Positions 1-6,984 of a stretch of DNA of 13,129 bases are shown here, one piece after another. Origin of the DNA: Candidatus Thorarchaeota archaeon (lineage in GTDB: Archaea > Asgardarchaeota > Thorarchaeia > Thorarchaeales > Thorarchaeaceae); assembly GCA_016841005.1 (NCBI GenBank), contig JAEORG010000427.1, positions 1 to 13,129 on the forward strand, written 5' to 3'. Below the pieces are notes generated by a model that was not told the DNA's origin, searched no databases, and worked only from the letters and a program-made list of their open reading frames with translations. A program made the position numbers and the translations under genes. Numbering within the stretch: position 1 is the stretch's first letter; every line of letters starts with the position of its first letter.

Positions 1-1348
1 CACCAAGTCGTTCAATAGCCCATCGAGTAATTTCAGGAACTGCGTCCTCACTAACATAAAGTAGCGGAGCATTCAGGAGACTTGCTATCACTGCAGCGTT
101 TGATGCGGATTCAAGGTGGGGTTGAAGATCAGGAGATAATGTCTCGATTTCCCAATTTACCTGAAGATTATTGTTCTCAGCTGTAGGATCAATCCAAGCA
201 CCTATGTAAGTCCAATCACCTGTCATCGGATAGGGCATATTCATTGTTTTACTACCTGCTCCTCCCAGCAGACTCTCTGCAGGAGCCCACATAACCATTT
301 TACCAGTAGGATCAATCAGAGCAGTATTGATGTTTGTACCAGCATTGTCCCAAGTTGATGTAACATTGAGCCAAGATGCGTCCTGGGGAACATTAATTGT
401 TCGGGTGAAGCTTGGATGATATGTGACTTCGTAATTGATTGTCACTGGAGATGTAATCTGTGAATACGGATCCAATGTCATAGTCCATTCACCTATTTCA
501 GTCACAGGCATCCAGAATAGCAAAGGTAAAGGATTATCGACATACCCTAGCGCAGGATTACGTTCAAATCGTACTTGATTAATTATCGAATAATCAACAG
601 GACGATTCTGAGGGTCTCTTAGAATATGAGTGAAGAGCTCATTTCCTGTCCAGTTGAACGCTCCTTCCATCCATCCTACACCTGAAGGAGGAGTAAATGG
701 AACGTCAGTCACAACAGTGTCGCTAATTACAATGGAACTCTGAAGGCGGTCAACTGTGGGACTGCTAAAGGTGTATGTATCCTCTCCTGTAATTACAGTT
801 GGTTCAGAGAAACTATCCTTGGCCAAAGCCAAAACAACGGTATCTGCATATTCCCAATCGTATACTGCAAGCATTGCAGCAAGCTCTGCTGAAGTAGTCC
901 CTTTGATTTGAGGGTAGATTTGGGTGCCAAATGTATCTTGAATACTAAATATCTGCGAACTAGTCAAATCCCCTATCGATAGGATCTGGTCTAACCCACC
1001 ATCGGGAATAAGATATTCAGCCCAGTCATCCATAAGCCACTGTTCAGTAGAGCTTCCACCTGTAAACAGAAGTGGACTGATATATTTTGAGCCACCATAA
1101 TAGAAAAGAGACGTGGGAATTGCAGCCATATATGCGAAATCATCGATATATGAATCAGGGTCATATGACACAAACGTAGCGCGGCTTAAAGGGGTAGGAT
1201 CATCAGGTACATCACTTACTATGAAATCATAAGAACTGTTCATGGAAGAACTCGAATTTATTGAAGTCATAGGAAGGGGGATTGATGTTAGCAAAATAAC
1301 GTGAATAATAAGTACGGTGACCAGGGAAACTCTGCGCGGTGATTTCAA
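1..1348 (-). CDS. Large secreted/cell-surface protein with CWB2-like segments (partial, 3' end beyond the window)
   Basis: An uninterrupted minus-strand frame of 449 codons starts at TTG 1348 and runs off the left edge. The start is supported by GAGAGGT eight bases upstream; there is no ATG before codon 27, and an in-frame TGA lies further upstream. Residues 1-29 form an export signal: MKSPRR, then a hydrophobic stretch. N-glycosylation sequons (NWT 232, NVT 328) fit an exterior protein. Residues 65-180 follow the order of cell-wall-binding repeat 2 (PF04122): DDFAYMAAI, SPLLFTGG, a glycine turn, GTTSAELAAML, then ADTVVLALAKDSF. About 230 residues of beta-rich sequence follow (195-405), then SNAAVIASLLNAPLLYVSED (416-435) and ITRWAIERLG, resembling the start of a second copy. 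The family match is by eye. It lies 82 bases downstream of the TPR gene on the same strand but has its own TATA-like site. Function unknown; surface attachment is a guess. Confidence 0.8.
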   Translation of the reverse strand, partial: MKSPRRVSLVTVLIIHVILLTSIPLPMTSINSSSSMNSSYDFIVSDVPDDPTPLSRATFVSYDPDSYIDDFAYMAAIPTSLFYYGGSKYISPLLFTGGSSTEQWLMDDWAEYLIPDGGLDQILSIGDLTSSQIFSIQDTFGTQIYPQIKGTTSAELAAMLAVYDWEYADTVVLALAKDSFSEPTVITGEDTYTFSSPTVDRLQSSIVISDTVVTDVPFTPPSGVGWMEGAFNWTGNELFTHILRDPQNRPVDYSIINQVRFERNPALGYVDNPLPLLFWMPVTEIGEWTMTLDPYSQITSPVTINYEVTYHPSFTRTINVPQDASWLNVTSTWDNAGTNINTALIDPTGKMVMWAPAESLLGGAGSKTMNMPYPMTGDWTYIGAWIDPTAENNNLQVNWEIETLSPDLQPHLESASNAAVIASLLNAPLLYVSEDAVPEITRWAIERLG

Positions 1349-1426
1349 CAGGCGATACCTCTCATACAGCTTCCTTCCTGATTCTCAAGAAACACAAAAG
1401 AGGTTTTCCCACATGTTCCCAAGCAA

Positions 1427-1435
1427 TTATTTATT
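1427..1435 (-). promoter_or_regulatory. TATA-like promoter element for the secreted-protein gene
   Basis: An A/T-only stretch (AATAAATAA on the minus strand) overlaps the stop codon of the TPR gene. It lies about 80 bases before TTG 1348, which would give a leader of roughly 50 bases containing GAGAGGT. Archaeal TATA boxes sit about 26 bases before the transcription start. Placement is by composition and spacing only. Confidence 0.3.
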
Positions 1436-2300
1436 CTAAATCAGTGAATTCGAGAAGGTCTTCATCGACTTCGTCATCATCGGTTTCGACATCTTCAGGT
1501 AATGAGTCGCGAACATCATCTATTACCCGACGCAGTCGCCTTCGGGTCGCTTTAGGTATGTCCCACATTTTTTGTTCTGCTCGGTCAAGTACTTCACGAG
1601 ATATATCAAAGATTTCAGCTTCGAGATAATTTTGCGCTGCCTCCACAAAAAGCTCGGCAGCTTTCTTCTGGTTGTTTTTCATTTCTGCTATGTCACCCAG
1701 AAGAGAGAGAGCATCTGCTATACCAGCTTTGTCATCTAATTCTTGGTAAGTGGTCAATGCTTTCTTGAAGGTCTTCTCTGCGTTCACCCAATCTTCCTTG
1801 TCAGCATAAGCACTACCCATATCCATAATGATACTTGCCACACCCTGCACGTTCTCAGCTTTTTGATATGATTTCTGTGCTTTCCTGAAGAGCTCTAGAG
1901 CATCTTCAAAGCCGCCTTGCCCAAGCGTAGCTAAAGCGAGCCCGTAGGTTGCATCTGCTTCTCCATCAGAGTTCTTCAGCTTCTTGAAGAGTTTCATTGC
2001 AGCATCACATGTGGATACTGCTTCATTCCATTTCTCAAGATTGATTTGTGCTACTCCAAGATTATACATTGTGTCACTAATACCAGTTTCATCCTTGAGT
2101 TCTTTGTAGAGTCCAAGTGATTTTTCAAAGGCTGGCAAGGCTTCATCATACTCAGCAACAGACATGTAGATATTACCGGCTGCATTGTAGAATTTGGCAG
2201 CTGTCTCTTTCTCTCCAGCTTCCTCAGCAGCTTCGCCTTGTTCCATTAACGTAATTGGGTCCATATCTTCATCATCGAATGAAAGGTCGTCTTCGGTCAA
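1431..2300 (-). CDS. TPR-repeat protein with acidic ends
   Basis: 289 residues. The start is TTG 2300, supported by GAGGTG six to seven bases upstream. Residues about 33-230 are at least five helix-turn-helix units with a period near 40 residues. They carry TPR signatures such as YNAAGNIYMSVAEYDEAL, MYNLGVAQINLEKWNEAV, GSAYADKEDWVNAEKTFKKA and LLGDIAEMKNNQKKAAELF. The 40-residue period is that of the LGN/kinesin-light-chain type rather than the 34-residue type. A basic helix (KATRRRLRRV, 250-259) is followed by an acidic tail rich in Asp and Glu, and the first 13 residues are also acidic. No catalytic motif is seen, so it is a protein-interaction scaffold. It lies 63 bases downstream of the GTPase gene on the same strand, and a functional partnership is plausible but unproven. 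The partner is unknown. Confidence 0.9.
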   Translation of the reverse strand: MTEDDLSFDDEDMDPITLMEQGEAAEEAGEKETAAKFYNAAGNIYMSVAEYDEALPAFEKSLGLYKELKDETGISDTMYNLGVAQINLEKWNEAVSTCDAAMKLFKKLKNSDGEADATYGLALATLGQGGFEDALELFRKAQKSYQKAENVQGVASIIMDMGSAYADKEDWVNAEKTFKKALTTYQELDDKAGIADALSLLGDIAEMKNNQKKAAELFVEAAQNYLEAEIFDISREVLDRAEQKMWDIPKATRRRLRRVIDDVRDSLPEDVETDDDEVDEDLLEFTDLE

Positions 2301-2358
2301 AATCTACACCTCTGAGATAGCGAAAGAGAGAACTTGTAATGCTTTTGTTTCTTTCTGC

Positions 2359-2366
2359 TTATACTA
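2359..2366 (-). promoter_or_regulatory. TATA-like element before the TPR gene
   Basis: GTATAAGC on the minus strand overlaps the stop codon of the GTPase gene, about 60 bases before TTG 2300. A start of transcription about 26 bases later would leave a leader of about 35 bases with the GAGGTG site. The TPR gene could therefore be transcribed alone as well as with the GTPase. Confidence 0.35.
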
Positions 2367-3074
2367 TCTTCGCATAACCAGTACTGGATTCTCCAGAAGA
2401 GGCCGCACAGCATCATTGACATTAAAGACTTCATCTCCAACCTGTACAGTGAGAAGTTTTCGCAGTTCGAACCGACGAAGATATCCTACTGCTTGATCAC
2501 GTTGTAGATTTAAATCATCCATCAACTTCTTCAAGCCATTATCTTGACCACTGTATTCTGCAAATTTACTAAAAACTGAACTCCATTGCATCATTGACAA
2601 ATACAGAAGTGTACGAAGCATACTGTCAACATTATCGCCATTTTTAGCTGAAACAGGTATGACTGGAAGTCCTGCTAGAAATCTCATACTATTTCGTAAT
2701 TGGTCTACTGGACGTGCATCATCTAAATCTTGTTTGTTCGCTGCTACCACACATGGAACTCCAGGTAAGAAGAATGCAATTTCTCTGAAGAATAACTTCG
2801 CTCTTGCATCAGATTCAGCGTCCTTCGAATCAACAACAAATACGATGCCATCTGCTCCAGAGCTAAGAATCTTCCGCATAGTTCGAAAACGTAAAAGACC
2901 GGGTGTCCCAAACAGGAATACATTCATACCATCAATATTTGCTAGTCCGTGATCCATTGCAATAGTAGTTCCACGACGCTCAACATTGATGCATGCGCCA
3001 TCAGTGATGTGATTTATCAATAGGCTCTTTCCAGACTCATAGGGACCAGTTACAACAACCTTCATGCGAACCAT
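2364..3074 (-). CDS. COG2229-like small GTPase with winged-helix-like C-terminus
   Basis: 236 residues. G1 is GPYESGKS (10-17), G2 the RGTT region (34-37), G3 FGTPG (55-59), G4 NKQD (113-116) and G5 SAK (142-144). The FGTPG form of G3 is the hallmark of the COG2229/MglA-SRPRB-like GTPases, which in bacteria often sit beside roadblock proteins. Here the Gln that normally follows (GTPGQ) is Leu60. Residues about 178-236 are not part of a G domain and look like a small winged helix: LMDDLNLQRDQAVGYLRRFE, RKLLTV, VGDEVFNV. No lipidation motif or membrane segment is visible. Start: ATG 3074 has AGAGG only three bases upstream, so ATG 3065 (codon 4) is a credible alternative. It is the first gene of a same-strand series with the TPR gene. 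Confidence 0.88.
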   Translation of the reverse strand: MVRMKVVVTGPYESGKSLLINHITDGACINVERRGTTIAMDHGLANIDGMNVFLFGTPGLLRFRTMRKILSSGADGIVFVVDSKDAESDARAKLFFREIAFFLPGVPCVVAANKQDLDDARPVDQLRNSMRFLAGLPVIPVSAKNGDNVDSMLRTLLYLSMMQWSSVFSKFAEYSGQDNGLKKLMDDLNLQRDQAVGYLRRFELRKLLTVQVGDEVFNVNDAVRPLLENPVLVMRR

Positions 3075-3116
3075 AGCCTCTTAGTTTTGCACCCATTCTC
3101 AAACAAACACAACTAG

Positions 3117-3124
3117 ATATTATA
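3117..3124 (-). promoter_or_regulatory. TATA box for the GTPase gene
   Basis: TATAATAT on the minus strand lies about 45 bases before ATG 3074. A transcription start about 26 bases downstream of the box leaves a leader near 20 bases, normal for archaea. Confidence 0.45.
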
Positions 3125-3310
3125 GAATCTAGTATGTAAGTACTTGAATTTTGATGACTATGAGGGGTTAAATCATTTGCCGTGCTCTACCTCAGTACAT
3201 TCTCCTCAAAAACATCCTATTATGTGATGAATACAGACATAATATTGATGCATGAGATATTAATCTGGTCAACAAGTATGAAATCAGCCCAGGTAAGGTC
3301 ATAATGATGA

Positions 3311-3400
3311 AGCAGATGATATCAAGAGGACATATTTGATATCTCAGAATGGGAGGACGAGACCGATCGCTCGCGACGATTACTCCTCATCATCATACCC
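3311..3400 (-). promoter_or_regulatory. Structured 3' region of selD; candidate SECIS location
   Basis: Immediately 3' of the selD stop the minus-strand RNA can form a GC-rich hairpin. Its outer stem is GAGGA (3388-3384) with UCCUC (3357-3353); its inner stem is AUCGU (3380-3376) with GCGAU (3370-3366, one G-U pair). A second, perfect hairpin follows, with 8-bp arms GATATCAA at 3318-3325 and TTGATATC at 3336-3343 and a 10-base loop. Archaeal SECIS elements usually lie in the 3' untranslated region, and those reported from Lokiarchaeota resemble eukaryotic ones. I could not fit the UGA/GA kink-turn with an apical AA, nor the GAA/A motif, convincingly to either hairpin. The location is inferred from the gene; the exact element is not identified. 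Confidence 0.35.
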
Positions 3401-3418
3401 GTCAGGTTTTAGATGATA

Positions 3419-4486
3419 TCATGGGAACTCGGTCTCAATAAATTCAGTGTCCTTAGCAAAGTATGCTGAAGGATCATTCACAGGCTTTATTGCATGTCCT
3501 AAGGTCCAACAAGGTAAATTCCTATTCGAAAGAAACTCGATGAAATCATCCACCTTCTTTGGTTCAACGAAAACCAACATACCTCCTGCAGTTTCTGCTC
3601 CGAATCCCTCAGAAAGCTTGTGCCCAAAGAATTCAGCTAATTCCAAAGTTCCACGGATAACAGGAATTGTATCAAGAACCACATCAACACAACTTAGTGC
3701 AGCAACATTACTTGCATGCCCAAGTAGTCCAAAACCAGTTATGTCAGTTGCTGCGTGTGCTTTTACTATACGCATTGCTTCCGCAACCTCAAGATTGCTT
3801 TTGGTCATGAGGCGAACTGCGATATCTTGCATTCGAGCCAGCTCAGATTCACTGAATGATTCAAGAAGTGCATCGCGCTTATCATTGAGCAAATCACGAT
3901 AGGAGCGCATAGCAGGTTGAATACCCAGAGGTTTTGTCAGAAGGACAGCATCTCCAGGTTTAGCTCCATGGGAATATACGACATCATTTGGATGTGCTAC
4001 CCCCATAGCAATACCGCCAAAAACTGGTTCAGGATTCTTGATTGTCTGACCACCTGTTACTGATGCTCCTAATCTATGCATGAAATCGTTCATACCACGA
4101 AGAATACCAACAGGTATCTCTTCAGGTATATCAGCAGGATAAGCCAAAAATGCCTGAAGTGATACAATTTTTGTGACACCCATCGCAAAGATGTCATTTG
4201 TAGCATTACATGCGACGATTTCACCTTGTGTGAAGGGATCATCAACAATTGGAGTGAAAATGTCAACATTCTCCACAACTGCTGTAGTATCATTAATTAT
4301 GTGGACAACTGCATCTTCACCGAGTAAGTCTTGGCATCGAACATCTTCTGGTAATAGACCAGCAGTTTGAAGGAGCCTAGTCAAATCATCCTGTTTGACC
4401 TTACAACTTCAGCCATGAGTTTTTACCATTGCAGTAAGACGTACATCTCGCACTTGCTGAATCAGACCTCCATCGTTTTTAGGCAT
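3419..4486 (-). CDS. selD: Selenide, water dikinase (SelD/selenophosphate synthetase), a selenoprotein with in-frame UGA
   Basis: Makes selenophosphate from selenide and ATP, the selenium donor for Sec-tRNA. From ATG 4486 the frame is 355 codons plus stop, close to the usual SelD length (E. coli 347), provided TGA at 4411-4409 (codon 26) is read as Sec. The context is VRLTAMVKTHG-U-SCK: Sec26, Cys28 and Lys29 match the catalytic Cys17 and Lys20 of E. coli SelD in order and spacing. Further family signatures follow: GEDAVV, VDIFTPIVDDPF, NATNDIFAMG, TGGQT, DITGFGLLGH and TAGGML. Starting instead at TTG 4384 would give 321 residues without the active-site Cys/Sec and Lys, so that start is rejected. 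The leader before ATG 4486 is short, with a weak AGGT. The final stop is also TGA. The gene is divergent from rtcB. Confidence 0.95.
4409..4411 (-). other. Selenocysteine codon (UGA recoded) in selD
   Basis: TGA in frame at codon 26, between GGC (Gly) and AGT TGT AAG (Ser-Cys-Lys). The frame stays open and SelD-like on both sides. Sec or Cys at this position is a known feature of SelD, including the Methanocaldococcus jannaschii enzyme. A random nonsense mutation would be unlikely to fall exactly here. Confidence 0.93.
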
Positions 4487-4594
4487 AATACCTAGATTGC
4501 GCTGATAACCTAGATACTAATTAATCATAGCCTTATTTCATACTTCACAAGCCTTATAGCCCGTCTGAGAAGTTGTCTAATATCACGCCTAGAG
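4487..4594. promoter_or_regulatory. Divergent promoter region of selD and rtcB
   Basis: This 108-base A/T-rich spacer serves both genes. On the plus strand TTATAG (4554-4559) lies about 40 bases before GTG 4595, implying a leader near 12 bases. On the minus strand an A/T-only stretch (4518-4525) lies about 35 bases before ATG 4486, implying a leader of about 10 bases or less. No clear operator is seen between them. Confidence 0.45.
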
Positions 4595-6049
4595 GTGACT
4601 TGGTTGCAGATTAACAAAATTGCAGACAACATATTTGAAATTCCTAAAGATACACAACCTTGGATGAGAGTACCAGCTAGAGTTTATGCATCTCAAGAAT
4701 TGCTAGAAAAAATGAAACAAGACAAGACATTCAGTCAAGCAGTTAATGCAACCAGCCTTCCTGGTATCTATAAACATAGTATCGTCTTACCTGATGGCCA
4801 TCAGGGTTATGGCTTCCCCATCGGAGGAGTTGCAGCAACAGATTATGAATCGGGTGTTATCTCTCCTGGTGGTGTTGGATATGACATTAATTGCGGTGTT
4901 CGTGCCATCAGAACTAATCTTGATATCAGCGATGTCAGAGATAAAATGAAGGAGCTCATCGATCAACTATGGAATACTGTACCCACAGGTGTGGGTAAGA
5001 AAGGGAAGATATTCCTTGGAGGAAATAGGGGTGTTGATGATGTACTAGAAGGGGGTGCACGTTGGGCAGTTGAGAATGGATACGGATGGGAGAGAGACCT
5101 AGACCATCAAGAAGCAAATGGTTGTATTGAGCTTGCAGATGCCAGTAAAGTTTCTCAACAGGCTAAGAAGAGAGGTTTCTCACAGGTAGGAACACTTGGA
5201 TCTGGAAACCACTTCTTGGAGATTCAGGTTGTTGACTCGATATATGATGAAAACGCATGCAGAGCAATGGGAATTAATAGAGAAGGTCAAGTAATGGTCA
5301 TGATACATAGTGGTTCGAGAGGTCTTGGACATCAGGTATGTGGTGATTACATCAAGACCATGACATCTGCTATGCGGAAATACAATATTGATGTACCGGA
5401 CAGAGAACTGTGTAGTGCACCGACCACCTCTCCTGAAGGACAAGCATATCTAGGAGCAATGAGTGCTGCTGCAAACTATGCGTTCGCAAATCGTCAATCT
5501 ATGATGCACTGGACAAGAGAGTCATTCTCGACAATTATGGGTAGCTCACCGGAAGATCTTGATATGCACTTAATTTATGATGTTGCGCATAACATGGGTA
5601 AGGTTGAGGAACACGATATAGATGGCAGGAGAAAAAAGGTAGTCGTTCATCGAAAAGGTGCCACTCGTGCATTCCCAGCGGGCCATCCAGATACTCCTGA
5701 TGCATACAAAAACGTTGGACAACCGGTAATAATTCCAGGTACAATGGGAACGGCGTCCTATATCCTAATCGGAAATCAGAAGGCTATGGAACTATCATTC
5801 GGTTCTACTGCACATGGAGCAGGCCGCTTCATGAGTAGGTCGAAAGCAAAGAAGACATTCTTTGGCAAAGAAGTACAGTCAGGTCTCGCGGGAGAAGGGA
5901 TACTGGTAAAAGCTACATCTGGTCTTGTAATTGCAGAAGAAGCTCCTGGTGCATACAAGGATGTCGATGAAGTAGTAAAAGTATCAGATGCAGTTGGTAT
6001 TGCAACAAAAGCTGTACGATTACGTCCACTAGGTGTCATCAAGGGTTGA
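4595..6049 (+). CDS. rtcB: tRNA-splicing ligase RtcB (3'-phosphate/5'-hydroxyl RNA ligase)
   Basis: GTP- and Mn-dependent ligase that joins tRNA exon halves with a 2',3'-cyclic phosphate or 3'-phosphate to a 5'-OH end. The 484 residues match the intein-free length of the Pyrococcus horikoshii enzyme (481) and align end to end with it. The metal and GMP-binding residues are present: Asp97 and Cys100 in GYDINCGVR, His206 in GSGNHFLE, His238 in MIHSGSRGLGHQ, and His332 in DVAHNMGKVEEH. The guanylylated His407 is in FGSTAHGAGR. No intein or insertion is seen. The start is GTG 4595; it places residues 1-25 over the family N-terminus. A good Shine-Dalgarno is lacking and the inferred leader is very short. 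It is divergent from selD and convergent with the EamA gene, overlapping its end by 21 bases. Confidence 0.97.
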   Translation: MTWLQINKIADNIFEIPKDTQPWMRVPARVYASQELLEKMKQDKTFSQAVNATSLPGIYKHSIVLPDGHQGYGFPIGGVAATDYESGVISPGGVGYDINCGVRAIRTNLDISDVRDKMKELIDQLWNTVPTGVGKKGKIFLGGNRGVDDVLEGGARWAVENGYGWERDLDHQEANGCIELADASKVSQQAKKRGFSQVGTLGSGNHFLEIQVVDSIYDENACRAMGINREGQVMVMIHSGSRGLGHQVCGDYIKTMTSAMRKYNIDVPDRELCSAPTTSPEGQAYLGAMSAAANYAFANRQSMMHWTRESFSTIMGSSPEDLDMHLIYDVAHNMGKVEEHDIDGRRKKVVVHRKGATRAFPAGHPDTPDAYKNVGQPVIIPGTMGTASYILIGNQKAMELSFGSTAHGAGRFMSRSKAKKTFFGKEVQSGLAGEGILVKATSGLVIAEEAPGAYKDVDEVVKVSDAVGIATKAVRLRPLGVIKG

Positions 6050-6970
6050 TTTTGTTTTAGATCGTTCCATTGATGCAACATCAACGAGGACCAAGAGGAT
6101 ACCAAACATAATGACAACAAATCCAACAAGAGTCAAAGGTGGAGGAACTTCACCAAGAAAAACCACTGCTAACAGAGTTGCTCCTATGGGTTCACCAAGA
6201 ACAGCAGAAGATACGACATAGGCTGGAACTAACGTCAGAAGATAGTTATTGACAGAGTGGCCCAATGCTGTCGGAAAAATAGCAAGTGCAACGAAAATAA
6301 TAATCTCAGTTGGTTCAAGGACTATTACATTTATTCCCAGTGCCACACATTGAATAAGAGTTACACCAGCAGCTGTTATGTAAACAATTGATGTATAGAC
6401 TGTGATTGGTAAGCCCTTTGCAAATCTTCTTCCTCCTATAAAGTAGATAGCTAAAAAGACTCCACTCAGTAACGCAAGTAGATCTCCTGTAAGACCTCCT
6501 GCTCCTATAGATGCAAAATCAGTCCAGGCTAACAAGACGGAACCAATGACAGCTATTAACACACCCATCCAAGAACGTCGTCTTAGAGATTCTCCCAATA
6601 CAATTGTTGATAATATTGCAGTGAAGATAGGAGAAGTATTCACTAGAACAACACTTGCTGCAACAGTTGTCATGAAAAGAGATGTAAACCATGTCGAAAA
6701 GTGAAATGCTAAAATGACACCGATTCCGATTAACCACTTCCAATTCTTACGAATCAAAGGTCCTCTGTAAGCATGCGTATCTTTTCTTACAACTCCAATG
6801 GATGCCATAACAACAGCTCCATAAAGAGTCCTCCAGAAGACAATTACCAAAGGATCGGATTGGCTGAAGCGAATTAAGATGCTTGCGGAGGACACCATAG
6901 AAACAGAGAGGAATAGAAGAAGAACAACCTGAGAACGACTCGATTCAACACTCTCCGGGATTCGCTCCAA
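6029..6970 (-). CDS. DMT-superfamily (EamA) membrane transporter
   Basis: 313 residues with about ten hydrophobic segments, arranged as two EamA halves (roughly 15-150 and 165-300). Typical signs are ILIRFSQSDPLVIVFWRTLY in the first helices, a conserved VLVNTSPIFTAILSTIVLGE at the end of the first half, and SSAVLGEPIGATLLAVVFLG at the same place in the second. Substrates of this family are small metabolites and cannot be read from the sequence. The start is TTG 6970, with GAAGGTG about eight bases upstream overlapping the stop of the preceding gene. It is the last of three closely spaced minus-strand genes, 14 bases after the deoxyribosyltransferase-like gene, so a nucleotide- or nucleoside-related substrate is possible but only by context. 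The basic residues after the last helix fit a cytoplasmic C-terminus. Confidence 0.92.
   Translation of the reverse strand: MERIPESVESSRSQVVLLLFLSVSMVSSASILIRFSQSDPLVIVFWRTLYGAVVMASIGVVRKDTHAYRGPLIRKNWKWLIGIGVILAFHFSTWFTSLFMTTVAASVVLVNTSPIFTAILSTIVLGESLRRRSWMGVLIAVIGSVLLAWTDFASIGAGGLTGDLLALLSGVFLAIYFIGGRRFAKGLPITVYTSIVYITAAGVTLIQCVALGINVIVLEPTEIIIFVALAIFPTALGHSVNNYLLTLVPAYVVSSAVLGEPIGATLLAVVFLGEVPPPLTLVGFVVIMFGILLVLVDVASMERSKTKSTLDDT
6046..6060 (+). terminator. T-rich terminator candidate after rtcB
   Basis: The sequence just after the rtcB stop is TTTTGTTTTAG, eight T in the first nine bases. Archaeal intrinsic termination works on T-runs with little or no hairpin. It lies inside the convergent EamA coding region, so the T-run may also just reflect codons there. 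Confidence 0.3.
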
Positions 6971-6984
6971 ATTAGTCGCACCTT

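Larger units (their letters stand above)
3075..3418. other. 344-base gene-free region between selD and the GTPase gene
   Basis: No coding frame is supported. The part next to selD holds two hairpins on the minus strand (see the SECIS candidate). The part next to the GTPase gene holds a TATA-like sequence. The middle (about 3130-3300) shows nothing I can assign. The size suits a 3' untranslated region plus a separate promoter. Confidence 0.6.

Noticed and set aside
3314..3421. Direct repeat AGATGATATCA (3314-3324 and 3411-3421) as an attachment site or mobile-element boundary
   Set aside because: It is 11 bases long, A/T-rich, lies wholly in the selD 3' region, and there is no integrase or transposase in the window; one copy is part of the 3318-3343 hairpin.
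3419..4384. A 321-residue SelD starting at TTG 4384
   Set aside because: It removes the catalytic Cys/Sec-X-Cys-Lys segment that lies in the same frame just upstream and is conserved in the family; the longer frame with Sec at TGA 4411-4409 is a much better gene.
3419..4486. selD as a pseudogene broken by a nonsense codon
   Set aside because: There is a single TGA, exactly at the known Sec/Cys site, with an intact frame and conserved motifs on both sides and no other lesion.
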